This document shows, piece by piece, positions 48,223-56,622 of a stretch of 64,000 nucleotides of DNA. Numbering within the stretch: position 1 is the stretch's first letter; every line of letters starts with the position of its first letter. The stretch is from Filobacillus milosensis (GTDB lineage Bacteria > Bacillota > Bacilli > Bacillales > Alkalibacillaceae), in contig NZ_SOPW01000012.1 in NCBI RefSeq assembly GCF_004402015.1, positions 27,292-91,291 of the forward strand, given 5' to 3'. The position numbers and the translations under genes are program-made. The notes under the pieces are model-generated. The model was given only the letters and a program-made list of their open reading frames with translations. It was not told where the DNA came from and searched no databases.

Positions 48223-50019
48223 ATGGAAAGTTTATTGTTTATTTTAATGTTGATTGGGGCTCTTGGTGTCATCTCTCAATGGTTAGCATGGCGTTTTCGT
48301 ATGCCCGCGATCGTCGTCATGTCCGTGATGGGTTTATTAGCTGGTCCGATCCTTGGCCTGATTAATCCTCAAGAAGACCTAGGCGGTATGTATGGGCCTT
48401 TGATTTCCATAGCAGTAGGTATCATCCTATTTGAAGGTAGTTTGAATTTAGACTTTCGTGAGATTAAAGGGTTAGGTAAACCTATATTCCGTATCACGAC
48501 AATAGGTGCGTTTTTAGCGTGGATATTTGGCTCATTAGCCGCACACTATATTGCTGGTTTATCATGGGCGGTAGCATTTGTAATTGGTGGTATTTTTATT
48601 GTGACCGGTCCTACAGTAATTTTACCTTTATTACGGCAAGCAAAACTTAAACCAAGACCAGCTGCCATATTAAAGTGGGAAGGAATTATAGTTGATCCAT
48701 TTGGAGCATTAGTTGCCGTTTTTGCATTTGAATTCATTAAATTTTTAACTATGGATACAGTAACTTTTGCGACAGTTTTAGCTTTCTTAGCCGGTTCACT
48801 ACTTGCTGTGGCTATCGGTGCGTTTTTTGGATATGGAATTGGCTGGATGTTTGAAAATGGCTATGTACCAGAGTTTTTAAAGTCCTCTGTCGTCCTTGCC
48901 AGTGTCATTATGGCGTTTGCTCTAAGTGACACAGTTATGCATGAAACAGGGTTACTTGCTGTGACAGTCATGGGGATGACGATTGCTAATATGCACATAT
49001 CATCGATTGGTGATATGCGTCACTTTAAAGAAAATATCTCAATCTTACTGATATCAGTCATATTCATCATGTTGACTGCATCATTAAACACAGAAACACT
49101 TTTGTCTATTTTTGATTGGCATATCATTGTATTCATTTTGATAATGCTATTTGTTACGCGACCTTTAAGTATTTTCTTATCTACGGTTAATACTGATTTA
49201 ACATTTAAAGAAAAATTATTGGTCGGCTGGATTGCGCCTCGCGGGATAGTCGCTTTAACCGTTTCGGGGTATTTTGCTAGTGTGTTATTAGAAGCTGGCT
49301 TTGAAGATGCAGAAATTCTAACATCATTAACCTTTGGGTTAGTGTTTGGAACCGTTGTAGCACACGGTTTTTCAATAGGTTTTATCGCAAAAAAACTTGG
49401 CTTATCAATTGAGAGTAAACCAGGTGTGTTAATAGTAGGTTCAAGTAAATTTTCAGCGAACTTTGCAAAAGTCTTAGAAGACTTGAATATCCCTGTATTA
49501 ATCAGTGATTCATCTTGGAGTCGTTTGTCGCACGCCAGGCGATTAGGCGTTCCTTATGAGCATGGAGAAATCCTGTCTGAGCAAACAGATTATCAAATCG
49601 ATTTAACACCATATGAATATATGATTAGTTTAACGGAATATGACTCGTACAATACACTGATCAGTTCAACGTTTATGCCATCATTCGGCAGAGAGCATTT
49701 GTATCAATTGCCACTGCAAGTGAATCAAGGAGATCACCTTGAAGATGTAAGTAAGCACATCAGTGGCCAAATTCTATTCGAAATGAACATGAACTGGAGT
49801 GTATTAAATGAAAAAATAAATAATGGTTATTTATTTAAAAAGACGACCATTACAAATCAATACACTTTTGACCAATATCTACAAGAGTTAGATAAAGACA
49901 GTGTATTATTAATGATTCACCGCAAATCAGGCCATATTAACTTCTTTTCTCCAAGCGGAGAAATTCGTCCGGAGAACGGAGACATCGTTATTAGTTTACA
50001 AAAACCTGTACAAAATTAA
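48223..50019 (+). CDS. CPA1-type Na+(K+)/H+ antiporter with C-terminal TrkA-like domain
   Basis: A 598-residue membrane protein with about twelve to thirteen segments in the first 390 residues. TGPTVILPLLRQAKLKPRP and WEGIIVDPFGALVAVFAFE form the ion-binding region with the conserved Asp, as in NhaP-like exchangers. The last 200 residues form a cytosolic Rossmann domain (GVLIVGSSKFSANFAKVLEDL), a TrkA-N-like nucleotide-binding regulator. It exchanges monovalent cations for protons in pH and salt homeostasis. Start chosen at ATG 48223 with AGAGAGG upstream; ATG 48184 has no ribosome site. Confidence 0.88.
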   Translation: MESLLFILMLIGALGVISQWLAWRFRMPAIVVMSVMGLLAGPILGLINPQEDLGGMYGPLISIAVGIILFEGSLNLDFREIKGLGKPIFRITTIGAFLAWIFGSLAAHYIAGLSWAVAFVIGGIFIVTGPTVILPLLRQAKLKPRPAAILKWEGIIVDPFGALVAVFAFEFIKFLTMDTVTFATVLAFLAGSLLAVAIGAFFGYGIGWMFENGYVPEFLKSSVVLASVIMAFALSDTVMHETGLLAVTVMGMTIANMHISSIGDMRHFKENISILLISVIFIMLTASLNTETLLSIFDWHIIVFILIMLFVTRPLSIFLSTVNTDLTFKEKLLVGWIAPRGIVALTVSGYFASVLLEAGFEDAEILTSLTFGLVFGTVVAHGFSIGFIAKKLGLSIESKPGVLIVGSSKFSANFAKVLEDLNIPVLISDSSWSRLSHARRLGVPYEHGEILSEQTDYQIDLTPYEYMISLTEYDSYNTLISSTFMPSFGREHLYQLPLQVNQGDHLEDVSKHISGQILFEMNMNWSVLNEKINNGYLFKKTTITNQYTFDQYLQELDKDSVLLMIHRKSGHINFFSPSGEIRPENGDIVISLQKPVQN

Positions 50020-50026
50020 TCTCAGG

Positions 50027-50062
50027 CACCAATCAATATTTATGTTGGTTGGTGTTTTTTTA
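50027..50062 (+). terminator. Terminator of the antiporter gene
   Basis: CACCAATCAA and TTGGTTGGTG form a 10-bp stem with one wobble pair, then seven T. Confidence 0.85.
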
Positions 50063-50148
50063 TTTAAAACAGGTGCAAAAATTTAATTAACAAGCGATAA
50101 ATATTACTAAGTATGTGGAGTAGATATCAAGCGTAGTTAAAATACGTA

Positions 50149-50246
50149 GACTCCTTTGAGAAAAACACGAGCTGAAGATCCCGCAATTAAGCGCTTTTTG
50201 CTTGCCGAGGAAGCTGAAGGCATACTCACGGAAAGCAAAGAGTTTT
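50149..50246. repeat. Decayed relative of the GC-rich palindromic element
   Basis: Begins GACTCC and contains ACGAGCTGAAGATCCCGC, GAGGAAGCTGAAGGC and CACGGAAAGC, in the order of a repeat family known to me from other Bacillaceae. The ends and several stem positions are mutated to A/T, so it looks like an old, decaying copy. Confidence 0.5.
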
Positions 50247-50638
50247 TGACGAAGCGTGATATTATTTATGATTAGATGTTTCAGGAAACAGATAAGAATA
50301 TTCCAAAAGAAGTTTAGAAGGTATTTTATGTGGGTATATAGAAGTAGGTGCAGAGCATCAAATATTTTGATGATATAATAATTATCATTATATTAAACAT
50401 AAACTTACATACGTATCCTTGAATTGTGAGTATTTTTATCTAATCGCGAGTATTTTAAAATATAAGAGAGAATAATAATTTTGTGACCAAAACAAACATG
50501 TAATAGAAAAGATTTTACATTTATATCCGTTAATACGAAGTTTGTATATACAGGTTTGTATTCGATATTATTAAATAGAGGACTCATGGGATTTTTACAT
50601 ATTTACGATAGATGATCCGGTTCGGAGGGAGGAAAAAA
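50247..50638 (+). other. Gene-free region before the TRAP locus, with a Fur-like site
   Basis: About 390 bases without a credible gene. At 50356-50372 CATCAA and TTGATG form a perfect inverted repeat. It is followed at 50374-50392 by TATAATAATTATCATTATA, which fits the Fur 19-mer at about 15 of 19 positions and includes a possible -10 box. The distance to dctQ (about 250 nt) is long. The rest is AT-rich without recognisable structure. Confidence 0.35.
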
Positions 50639-51223
50639 GTGAATAAAGTTAAAAGTGTATTCAACAAAGTTGATCGAGCTTTTATGAAATTGGAAGAATT
50701 CCTTTTAAGCTTTTCAATCATTTTAATTTCAATCATGATTGTTGGAAATGTATTCGCTCGTGAACTTTTTGATTCAGGTGCCTTCTACTTTGCTTATGAA
50801 GTAAGTAAGTTTGCAATCATCATTACCACATTCTTAGGAATTAGTTATGTTGCTCGAAAAGGCCGTCATATCAGCATGTCTGCTTTTTATGACTTTGCAC
50901 CTATGAAAGTAAGAAAAGTTATGATGATTATCATTAATCTTGTAACAGCAGCAGTGATGTTTGTGTTAGCTTACTATACTTATGGGTTTGTGATGGCTGA
51001 GTATGAAAGTAATGCGATTACTACATCATTACAACTACCACGTTATTTAATGTATATTTTCTTACCAATAGGCTTCTTTGTAACTGGTGTTCAATTCCTT
51101 CGTAACACATTTGTGAATTTCACTAAAAAGGCAAAAGATAAAGTTTACTTAGGAACTGATGCAGTAGATTACAACGATGAAAAAGATAAGGAAGTTAAAT
51201 TAGAAGATATTTCGTCTGTTTAA
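50639..51223 (+). CDS. dctQ: TRAP transporter small permease (DctQ)
   Basis: A 194-residue membrane protein with four hydrophobic segments and a charged C-terminal tail. Family features: an N-terminal amphipathic stretch, NVFARELFDSGAFYFAYEVSKF and the loop ARKGRHISMSAFYDF. It forms the membrane complex of a sodium-driven TRAP transporter with DctM. Start is GTG 50639 with a strong GGAGGGAGG upstream; the frame is open to 50612 without a ribosome site. A repeat element separates it from dctM by 279 nt. Confidence 0.88.
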   Translation: MNKVKSVFNKVDRAFMKLEEFLLSFSIILISIMIVGNVFARELFDSGAFYFAYEVSKFAIIITTFLGISYVARKGRHISMSAFYDFAPMKVRKVMMIIINLVTAAVMFVLAYYTYGFVMAEYESNAITTSLQLPRYLMYIFLPIGFFVTGVQFLRNTFVNFTKKAKDKVYLGTDAVDYNDEKDKEVKLEDISSV

Positions 51224-51285
51224 AATATGAGAGTTGTTAAAGATCGTTGATAAGTTAAGTGGAATATTTTTATACGAAATGCGAA

Positions 51286-51429
51286 AGGCGGCGACTCCTG
51301 GTCGACTAAAACCGGCCACGTCCTGCGCCTGCGATTACTCGGCGCAAATTAAAACAAAGAAGTAATGCAAGTAGCATTTGTGGACAACGTTGACACTTGA
51401 CCGTCCAGGTCTTCGGAAAGCGTCCGCCT
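51286..51429. repeat. GC-rich palindromic repeat element, copy inside the TRAP locus
   Basis: A 144-bp element sharing 15 nt at its left end and 19 nt at its right end with the copy at 22945-23046, but with a different and longer interior. The interior contains its own palindromic pieces such as GTCGAC, CCGGCC and AACGTTGAC. It separates dctQ from dctM, which in most TRAP operons are adjacent or overlapping, and so looks like an insertion. Confidence 0.7.
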
Positions 51430-51502
51430 GTAGCGATTCGCAGAATCAACATTAACATAGCTAAAATTTAGAAAAATAAAATGAGTTGGAAAGGACCTTA
51501 AT

Positions 51503-52786
51503 ATGTTAGCTACATTATTGTCTATAATGATCGTCTTCCTATTTTTAAATTTTCCAATGATGATCCCGTTAATATTAGGGCCATTACTCGTCATGTTTAT
51601 TTATAACGGAGACAAATTAGATCTATTAATGAATACATTTATGAAACAGCTCTTAACGGGTATTGAGTCACCAGTTTTATTATGTGTACCTTTATTTATA
51701 TTTGCAGCTGATATTATGACAGCAGGGAAAACGTCCCAAAGGTTACTGGACTTTGTAGGGTCGTTTATTGGACATATCCGCGGTGGATACGCTGTTACAA
51801 CAGCAGCATCATGTACTATGTTTGGTGCAATTTCTGGTTCCACTCAAGCGACCGTTGTTGCAATTGGTCGTCCGATGAGGGAGCGTTTACTTAAAAATGG
51901 TTATAAAGATTCTAGTGCTATGGCACTCATTATTAATTCAAGTGACGTAGCATTATTAATCCCACCAAGTATCGGGATGATTATATATGCTTTAGCTGCA
52001 GGTCAAGGAGTTTCTGTTGGTGATTTATTTATCGCAGGTATTATTCCAGGTCTGATTGTATTTTTAGCATTTGCTATATACAGTATTATTTATGCAAAAG
52101 TTAAAAATTTGCCTTTGGCTCCAAAAGCTAGTTGGAAAGAAAGGTTTCATTTCTTTAAGAAAGCTTTATTACCTTTGGGTTTCCCAGTCTTAATTGTTGG
52201 AGGAATCTACCAAGGGTGGTTTACACCTGTAGAAGCATCAGGTATTTCTGTTCTGTACGCATTAATTTTAGAGGTTCTAATTTTTAGAACGATACCTTTT
52301 ACACGAATACCCAAAATTGCTTTATCTACAGGTTTAGTAACATCTGCGGTATTTATACTTGTTGCCGGTGGACAGATGTTTACTTGGGTTTTAGGTTACG
52401 CTAGAATTCCACAGCAAATTACTGAAGCTGTGTTGGGTACTGATCCAAGCCAATTATATGTCTTAGCAATTGTAAGTATCTTCTTCTTTATTGGTTGTAT
52501 GTTTGTGGATCCGATTGTAGTTATTTTAATACTAACTCCAATCTTTGTTCCGGCAGCTCAATCTGCTGGGATCGATTTGATACACCTTGGAATTATCATT
52601 ACATTCCAAGCAGCCTTAGGTTCTGCAACACCACCGTTTGGAGTCGATATCTTTACAGCCAGTGCGGTGTTTAAGAAACCGTATCTCGAAGTTATTAAGA
52701 GTACACCGCCATACATTGCAATGTTATTGGTGATTGGGGTATTACTAATATTGTTCCCACAATTATCATTAGCGTTAATTAATTAG
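51503..52786 (+). CDS. dctM: TRAP transporter large permease (DctM)
   Basis: A 427-residue membrane protein with about twelve segments. Typical regions: FAADIMTAGKTSQRLLDF, the conserved GAISGSTQATVVAIGRPM, NSSDVALLIPPSIGMIIYA and the C-terminal LGSATPPFGVDIF. It is the ion-coupled channel of the TRAP system. ATG 51503 follows AAAGGACC. With DctQ and the binding protein it forms a complete transporter; the gene order Q-M-P is less common than P-Q-M. Confidence 0.92.
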   Translation: MLATLLSIMIVFLFLNFPMMIPLILGPLLVMFIYNGDKLDLLMNTFMKQLLTGIESPVLLCVPLFIFAADIMTAGKTSQRLLDFVGSFIGHIRGGYAVTTAASCTMFGAISGSTQATVVAIGRPMRERLLKNGYKDSSAMALIINSSDVALLIPPSIGMIIYALAAGQGVSVGDLFIAGIIPGLIVFLAFAIYSIIYAKVKNLPLAPKASWKERFHFFKKALLPLGFPVLIVGGIYQGWFTPVEASGISVLYALILEVLIFRTIPFTRIPKIALSTGLVTSAVFILVAGGQMFTWVLGYARIPQQITEAVLGTDPSQLYVLAIVSIFFFIGCMFVDPIVVILILTPIFVPAAQSAGIDLIHLGIIITFQAALGSATPPFGVDIFTASAVFKKPYLEVIKSTPPYIAMLLVIGVLLILFPQLSLALIN

Positions 52787-52851
52787 TTATAAAGTGAGTT
52801 TTTTAACCACTTTAAATAAAATATTTCAAAATTACTTAGGGGGTAATTATT

Positions 52852-53982
52852 ATTTTTAACAAGAAGTTTCTCTTAATGTTAGTTGCCATTTTATCGCTAA
52901 GCTTAGTACTAGCGGCATGTGGCGGAGATGACAATGAAGACACTGGAAACAACGAAGAAGGTCAAGAGGAAAGCGAAAATGATTCTGGAGACAGTGGATC
53001 AGAAAGTGCAAGTGATGTTGAATACGAAGAGCAAGAATGGGAATTCGTAACGGAAGAATTAAAAGGCCAAGTTCAGTATGAATATGCTGCAGAATTTGCT
53101 GATCGTATTAAGGAAAAAACAAATGGTAAAATTACTGTAACACCTTATGAATATGGTGCTTTAGGTAGTGAGGTTGACCAGGCACAGCTATTACAAGATG
53201 GCGGTGTACAAATGGCAGTAATGTCACCTGGTTTCACAGGTGGTCAGGTACCAGATGGTCAGATTTTCTCATTACACTATTTCTTCCCGGCAGATCCGAA
53301 GTTAACACAAGAAGTACTTAACACAAGTGAAGCTCTAAACAAAGACCTAAGAGCTAAATATGAAGAACATAGTATTTCACCATTAGCTTTCTGGAGTGAA
53401 GGTTCAATGGCGTGGACGAGTAACGTAGGTATTGAGAAACCTTCTGATTGGGAAGGCCTAAACATGCGTGTACAGGAATCACCACTAATGAAGAAAACTT
53501 ATGATGCTTATGGTGCATCAGTTCAGTCATTAAGCTGGGGTGAGCTTTACACAGCACTAGACCGTGAAACTGTTGACGCACAGGAAAACCCTGTTTTCTT
53601 CATCGAATCAGCTAGTTTCCACGAAGTACAAGATACACTTACTATTTCTCGTCATAACAACTATATCGCTATGACAACAGTGAATACTGAGTGGTATAAC
53701 GGTTTAGGCGATGCTGAGAAACAATTAATTGATGAAACAGTTGAAGAAATGCAAAGCTGGGTATTTGAAGAGCAGAAGAAGCAAAACGATGCAGGACTTG
53801 AAGCAATTAAAAATGATTCTGAGTATGACACTAAAATTATTGAGCTAACAGATGAGCAAATTGCAGAATTCAAGAAGGTTGCAGAACCTGTACATGAGTA
53901 CTACAAGAATGAAGTTGAAGGTATCGATCCTGCAATTTATGACAAGTTAAAGAAAGAAATTGAAGAAGTTTCAGGAGAGTAA
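52852..53982 (+). CDS. dctP: TRAP transporter substrate-binding lipoprotein (DctP)
   Basis: A 376-residue exported lipoprotein with lipobox VLAAC, an acidic linker (about 27-55) and a DctP domain. LNMRVQESPLMKKTYDAYGA carries the arginine that binds the carboxylate of the ligand in this family; SWGELYTALDRETVDAQENP follows. The ligand is probably an organic acid. No ATG fits the start: the first ATG (52876) would remove the basic n-region of the signal peptide and has no good ribosome site. An in-frame ATT at 52852 lies 8 nt after GGGGG and gives IFNKKFLLMLVAIL, a normal signal peptide. ATT initiation is inferred. Confidence 0.88.
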   Translation: MFNKKFLLMLVAILSLSLVLAACGGDDNEDTGNNEEGQEESENDSGDSGSESASDVEYEEQEWEFVTEELKGQVQYEYAAEFADRIKEKTNGKITVTPYEYGALGSEVDQAQLLQDGGVQMAVMSPGFTGGQVPDGQIFSLHYFFPADPKLTQEVLNTSEALNKDLRAKYEEHSISPLAFWSEGSMAWTSNVGIEKPSDWEGLNMRVQESPLMKKTYDAYGASVQSLSWGELYTALDRETVDAQENPVFFIESASFHEVQDTLTISRHNNYIAMTTVNTEWYNGLGDAEKQLIDETVEEMQSWVFEEQKKQNDAGLEAIKNDSEYDTKIIELTDEQIAEFKKVAEPVHEYYKNEVEGIDPAIYDKLKKEIEEVSGE

Positions 53983-53995
53983 TCTATTAAGTGAG

Positions 53996-54029
53996 ACCTG
54001 GTAAAGTTAAAGCTTTACCAGGTTTTTTA
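53996..54029 (+). terminator. Terminator of the TRAP operon
   Basis: ACCTGGTAAAG and CTTTACCAGGT with a 6-nt loop, then a T-run. Confidence 0.88.
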
Positions 54030-54053
54030 TTTTGTGACTGTGTTGCGAATTAT

Positions 54054-54082
54054 TTGACAATACATAGTTATATACATATAAT
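54054..54082 (+). promoter_or_regulatory. Consensus sigma-A promoter of the ykoY leader
   Basis: TTGACA (54054-54059) and TATAAT (54077-54082), both perfect, with a 17-nt spacer. Transcription should start near 54089, about 15 nt before the riboswitch. Confidence 0.88.
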
Positions 54083-54101
54083 AAAATTAACATCTAAATA
54101 T

Positions 54102-54247
54102 TCCCTAAAGGGGAGTAGCTTATTACGATATAGTCGTCATGACGAGATACAAATATCTCCGGCTATTTCGGCAACGTACGTTTAAGTTGTAAGCGAGACC
54201 TTTACGTAAACGCATCTGTTTTCGTAAAGGTTTTTTTATATTTAATT
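54102..54247 (+). ncRNA. yybP-ykoY manganese riboswitch with terminator
   Basis: The conserved parts of this class are seen in order: CTAAAGGGGAGTAGCT (54105-54120), the CGTCATGACG arm, CTCCGGCTATTTCGGC, AACGTACGTTTAAG and GCGAGACCTTTACG. The 3' part of the aptamer doubles as the left arm of a terminator, ACCTTTACG with CGTAAAGGT and seven T. Known members bind Mn2+ and turn on exporters or TerC proteins. Here it precedes a ykoY-type gene, the original context of the family. Confidence 0.92.
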
Positions 54248-54253
54248 GTAATG

Positions 54254-54293
54254 AAGCCATTACCGTATGCGTTTGCGGTAATGGCTTTTTTTA
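54254..54293 (+). terminator. Second, tandem terminator behind the riboswitch
   Basis: AAGCCATTACCG and CGGTAATGGCTT with a 10-nt loop, then T. It lies 7 nt behind the riboswitch terminator and still upstream of ykoY, so transcripts must pass two terminators or start anew in the following 160 nt. Confidence 0.8.
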
Positions 54294-54456
54294 ATACTGA
54301 GTACCTTAAATCAATTGACAGAGTAAAGGGTCCTCAAAAAGGGAATATGAATTGTATCATGATAAGCTACAAAAAATGATTTATTTTTATGATATATTTC
54401 GGTATAAAAAAGCCTGATTTGTTATTAAACTATAGGGGTAAGGAGCGATCGGAAAC

Positions 54457-55254
54457 ATGGATACAGCACTATTATTAGAATATGGTTGGGTATTACTTGT
54501 ACTTATTGGATTAGAAGGTATTTTAGCGGCAGACAACGCATTAGTTCTAGCAATCATGGTTAAACACTTGCCGGAGAAACAACGTAAGAAAGCATTATTT
54601 TACGGTCTTTTCGGAGCTTTCGTTCTAAGGATAGGTTCTTTATTTATTATTTCGTTCTTAGTTGATGTATGGCAGGTTCAAGCTTTAGGTTCTCTATACT
54701 TACTGTATATCGCAATCAATCATTTAGTTAAAAAATACGTAAAGAAAAGAGAAAAGAAAACACCTGAAGAAGCCGATGCTGAAAGAGATTCAAAAGGATC
54801 AGGCTTCTGGATGACAGTCGTTAAAGTAGAGTTTGCTGACATTGCTTTCGCTGTCGATTCTATTTTAGCAGCAGTTGCTTTAGCAATGGCATTACCTAAT
54901 ACACCATTACCTCAAATTGGCGGTATGGATGGTGGTAAATTTAGTGTCGTTCTTTTAGGTGGACTAATCGGTGTAATCATCATGCGTTTTGCAGCAACTT
55001 ATTTTGTGAAACTGCTAAAGAAACGACCTGGCTTGGAGACAGCAGCTTTTATTATTGTAGGTTGGGTTGGTGTTAAGTTAGCTGTCATTACGCTTTCTCA
55101 CGAAGATATAGGTTGGATCCCTTATGATTTTGCTCATTCAACGCTTTGGAAAGCGACATTCTACATTATCCTTGTCATCATTGCTGTAATTGGCTGGTTC
55201 TCATCGAGCAAAGAGGATGATGAAGACGAAGTTAATCCGTTAGATAAAGACTAA
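54457..55254 (+). CDS. ykoY: TerC-family membrane protein (YkoY-like)
   Basis: A 265-residue membrane protein with about seven segments. TerC marks are GLEGILAADNALVLAIMV and the second acidic repeat VEFADIAFAVDSILAAVA, whose aspartates are thought to bind metal. Characterised TerC proteins help export manganese or load exported enzymes with it. The manganese riboswitch upstream supports this role. The C-terminus is strongly acidic. ATG 54457 has AAGGAGCG upstream at a slightly long distance. Confidence 0.92.
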   Translation: MDTALLLEYGWVLLVLIGLEGILAADNALVLAIMVKHLPEKQRKKALFYGLFGAFVLRIGSLFIISFLVDVWQVQALGSLYLLYIAINHLVKKYVKKREKKTPEEADAERDSKGSGFWMTVVKVEFADIAFAVDSILAAVALAMALPNTPLPQIGGMDGGKFSVVLLGGLIGVIIMRFAATYFVKLLKKRPGLETAAFIIVGWVGVKLAVITLSHEDIGWIPYDFAHSTLWKATFYIILVIIAVIGWFSSSKEDDEDEVNPLDKD

Positions 55255-55270
55255 TAATAATTTAGTTAGG

Positions 55271-55307
55271 AAGAACTAATCTCTTTTTAGGGGTTAGTTC
55301 TTTTTAT
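55271..55307 (+). terminator. Terminator of ykoY
   Basis: AAGAACTAATC pairs with GGGTTAGTTCTT across a T-rich loop, followed by T. Confidence 0.8.
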
Positions 55308-55358
55308 TTTGGAAAAAACATATACTAATATAACGACTAATACTGAGGGAGGCCAAAC

Positions 55359-56429
55359 ATGAGAAGAACTTACTTCTTGGGTGGGACAACAGCAAAAGGC
55401 TATTATCGTTTTTATGATGAACTTATATCTAATTTAGACAGAGTGTTGTATATAGAAGGCGGATTTACTTCAATTGTGCACCCAATGCTTAATGAAATAG
55501 TAAAAACTTATGAGAAGGACTATGAAGTTGGCTGTGTTTATAATCATATAGAACCCAATCAATTAGAAGCGGTAGTCATACCAGAAAAACGACTGGCAAT
55601 TATAGATCGAACAAAGGTGGGAAATAAGAAATTAGCTTTTCCTAAACTGCTGGAAAATCTGATTTACATTGGTGAAGGCTATGATTATGAATACTTAGCT
55701 AAACACAAAGACTATTTAATCCAAGTACGTGAAGAAGTCAAAAACTATTATCAAAGAGCAATCAATCATTTTGAAAATGGATTAAAGTATCATGAAGAAG
55801 TTGAAAAAATATATATTCAGTTTTTGAATGTCGATAAAGCCAATAAAGAGACTGATGTTCTGATTAGGCGCATTTTTAGAGCAAGTTGGTTAAATAAAAA
55901 ATCAACAGTTGTAAACAGATATTTAGGTGCTGCTACACCTGATGGACCAATAGATTTTGTGCTGGATTTAACTCAAGATGTTGAAGAACGGATTTTTATT
56001 AAGGGGCGCTCAGGAACTGGTAAATCTACGATGCTTAAGAAGATTGTGAAAGAAGCAGAACAAAGAGGTTATGACGTTGAAATTTATCATTGTGGATTTG
56101 ACCCTGAAAGTTTAGATATGATTATCCTTCGTGAACTAGGATTAGCGATTTTCGACGCAACAGCACCGCATGAACACGAACCTCAACGCTCAAATGATGA
56201 AATTTATGATGTCTATGAATTATTTATTGATGGTAATCCCGATCAAGATTATCAAGAACAAATATTAGAGTTAAAAGGAAAATATAAAAAGGAGACCAAG
56301 AAAGCCACGAACTGTTTGAAGTCTATACAAGATCGACAAAGAGCATTCGAAACGGTTTACAAAAACGCTTTAGATGAAGGATTTTTGAAAGGTGTTATTG
56401 CAAGGATAAATAATTGGATAGAGTCTTAA
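55359..56429 (+). CDS. P-loop ATPase of the PRK06851-like family
   Basis: A 356-residue cytosolic protein. A clear Walker A, GRSGTGKST, lies at 216-224, so the C-terminal half is an NTPase domain. The N-terminus contains FLGGTTAKGYYRFYD (6-20), which resembles a degenerate second P-loop, so the protein may be a tandem of two related halves, one active. This layout fits a Firmicutes family known only as PRK06851-like (from memory). No role is established. ATG 55359 follows GGGAGG. Monocistronic, between ykoY and tcyP. Confidence 0.7.
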   Translation: MRRTYFLGGTTAKGYYRFYDELISNLDRVLYIEGGFTSIVHPMLNEIVKTYEKDYEVGCVYNHIEPNQLEAVVIPEKRLAIIDRTKVGNKKLAFPKLLENLIYIGEGYDYEYLAKHKDYLIQVREEVKNYYQRAINHFENGLKYHEEVEKIYIQFLNVDKANKETDVLIRRIFRASWLNKKSTVVNRYLGAATPDGPIDFVLDLTQDVEERIFIKGRSGTGKSTMLKKIVKEAEQRGYDVEIYHCGFDPESLDMIILRELGLAIFDATAPHEHEPQRSNDEIYDVYELFIDGNPDQDYQEQILELKGKYKKETKKATNCLKSIQDRQRAFETVYKNALDEGFLKGVIARINNWIES

Positions 56430-56440
56430 AGAAAGCAACT

Positions 56441-56478
56441 AAACCAGTCGAAATGAATAACGTTTTGGCTGGTTTTTT
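56441..56478 (+). terminator. Terminator of the ATPase gene
   Basis: AAACCAGTCGAAA pairs with TTTTGGCTGGTTT across a short loop, then T. Confidence 0.8.
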
Positions 56479-56528
56479 AAATTCAAAATGACTGAATAAT
56501 TGTACTATTAAATTTGAAAACCTTCTCA

Positions 56529-56557
56529 TTGACTTCGCTAATAAATCATAATATAGT
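56529..56557 (+). promoter_or_regulatory. Promoter of tcyP
   Basis: TTGACT (56529-56534) and TATAGT (56552-56557) with a 17-nt spacer, about 65 nt before the gene. No recognised sulfur-regulator site was identified in the leader. Confidence 0.65.
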
Positions 56558-56622
56558 AATAAAGTCGAGTAACCTTATAGGTATTATCAAATATAAATAT
56601 AACATATGAAAGGGGAATACAA

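Noticed and set aside
50405..50587. Minus-strand frame of 60 codons before the TRAP locus
   Set aside because: AT-rich, no ribosome site, no recognisable protein features.
53991..54185. Open frame of 64 codons after dctP
   Set aside because: Covers a terminator, a consensus promoter and the riboswitch aptamer; no ribosome site.
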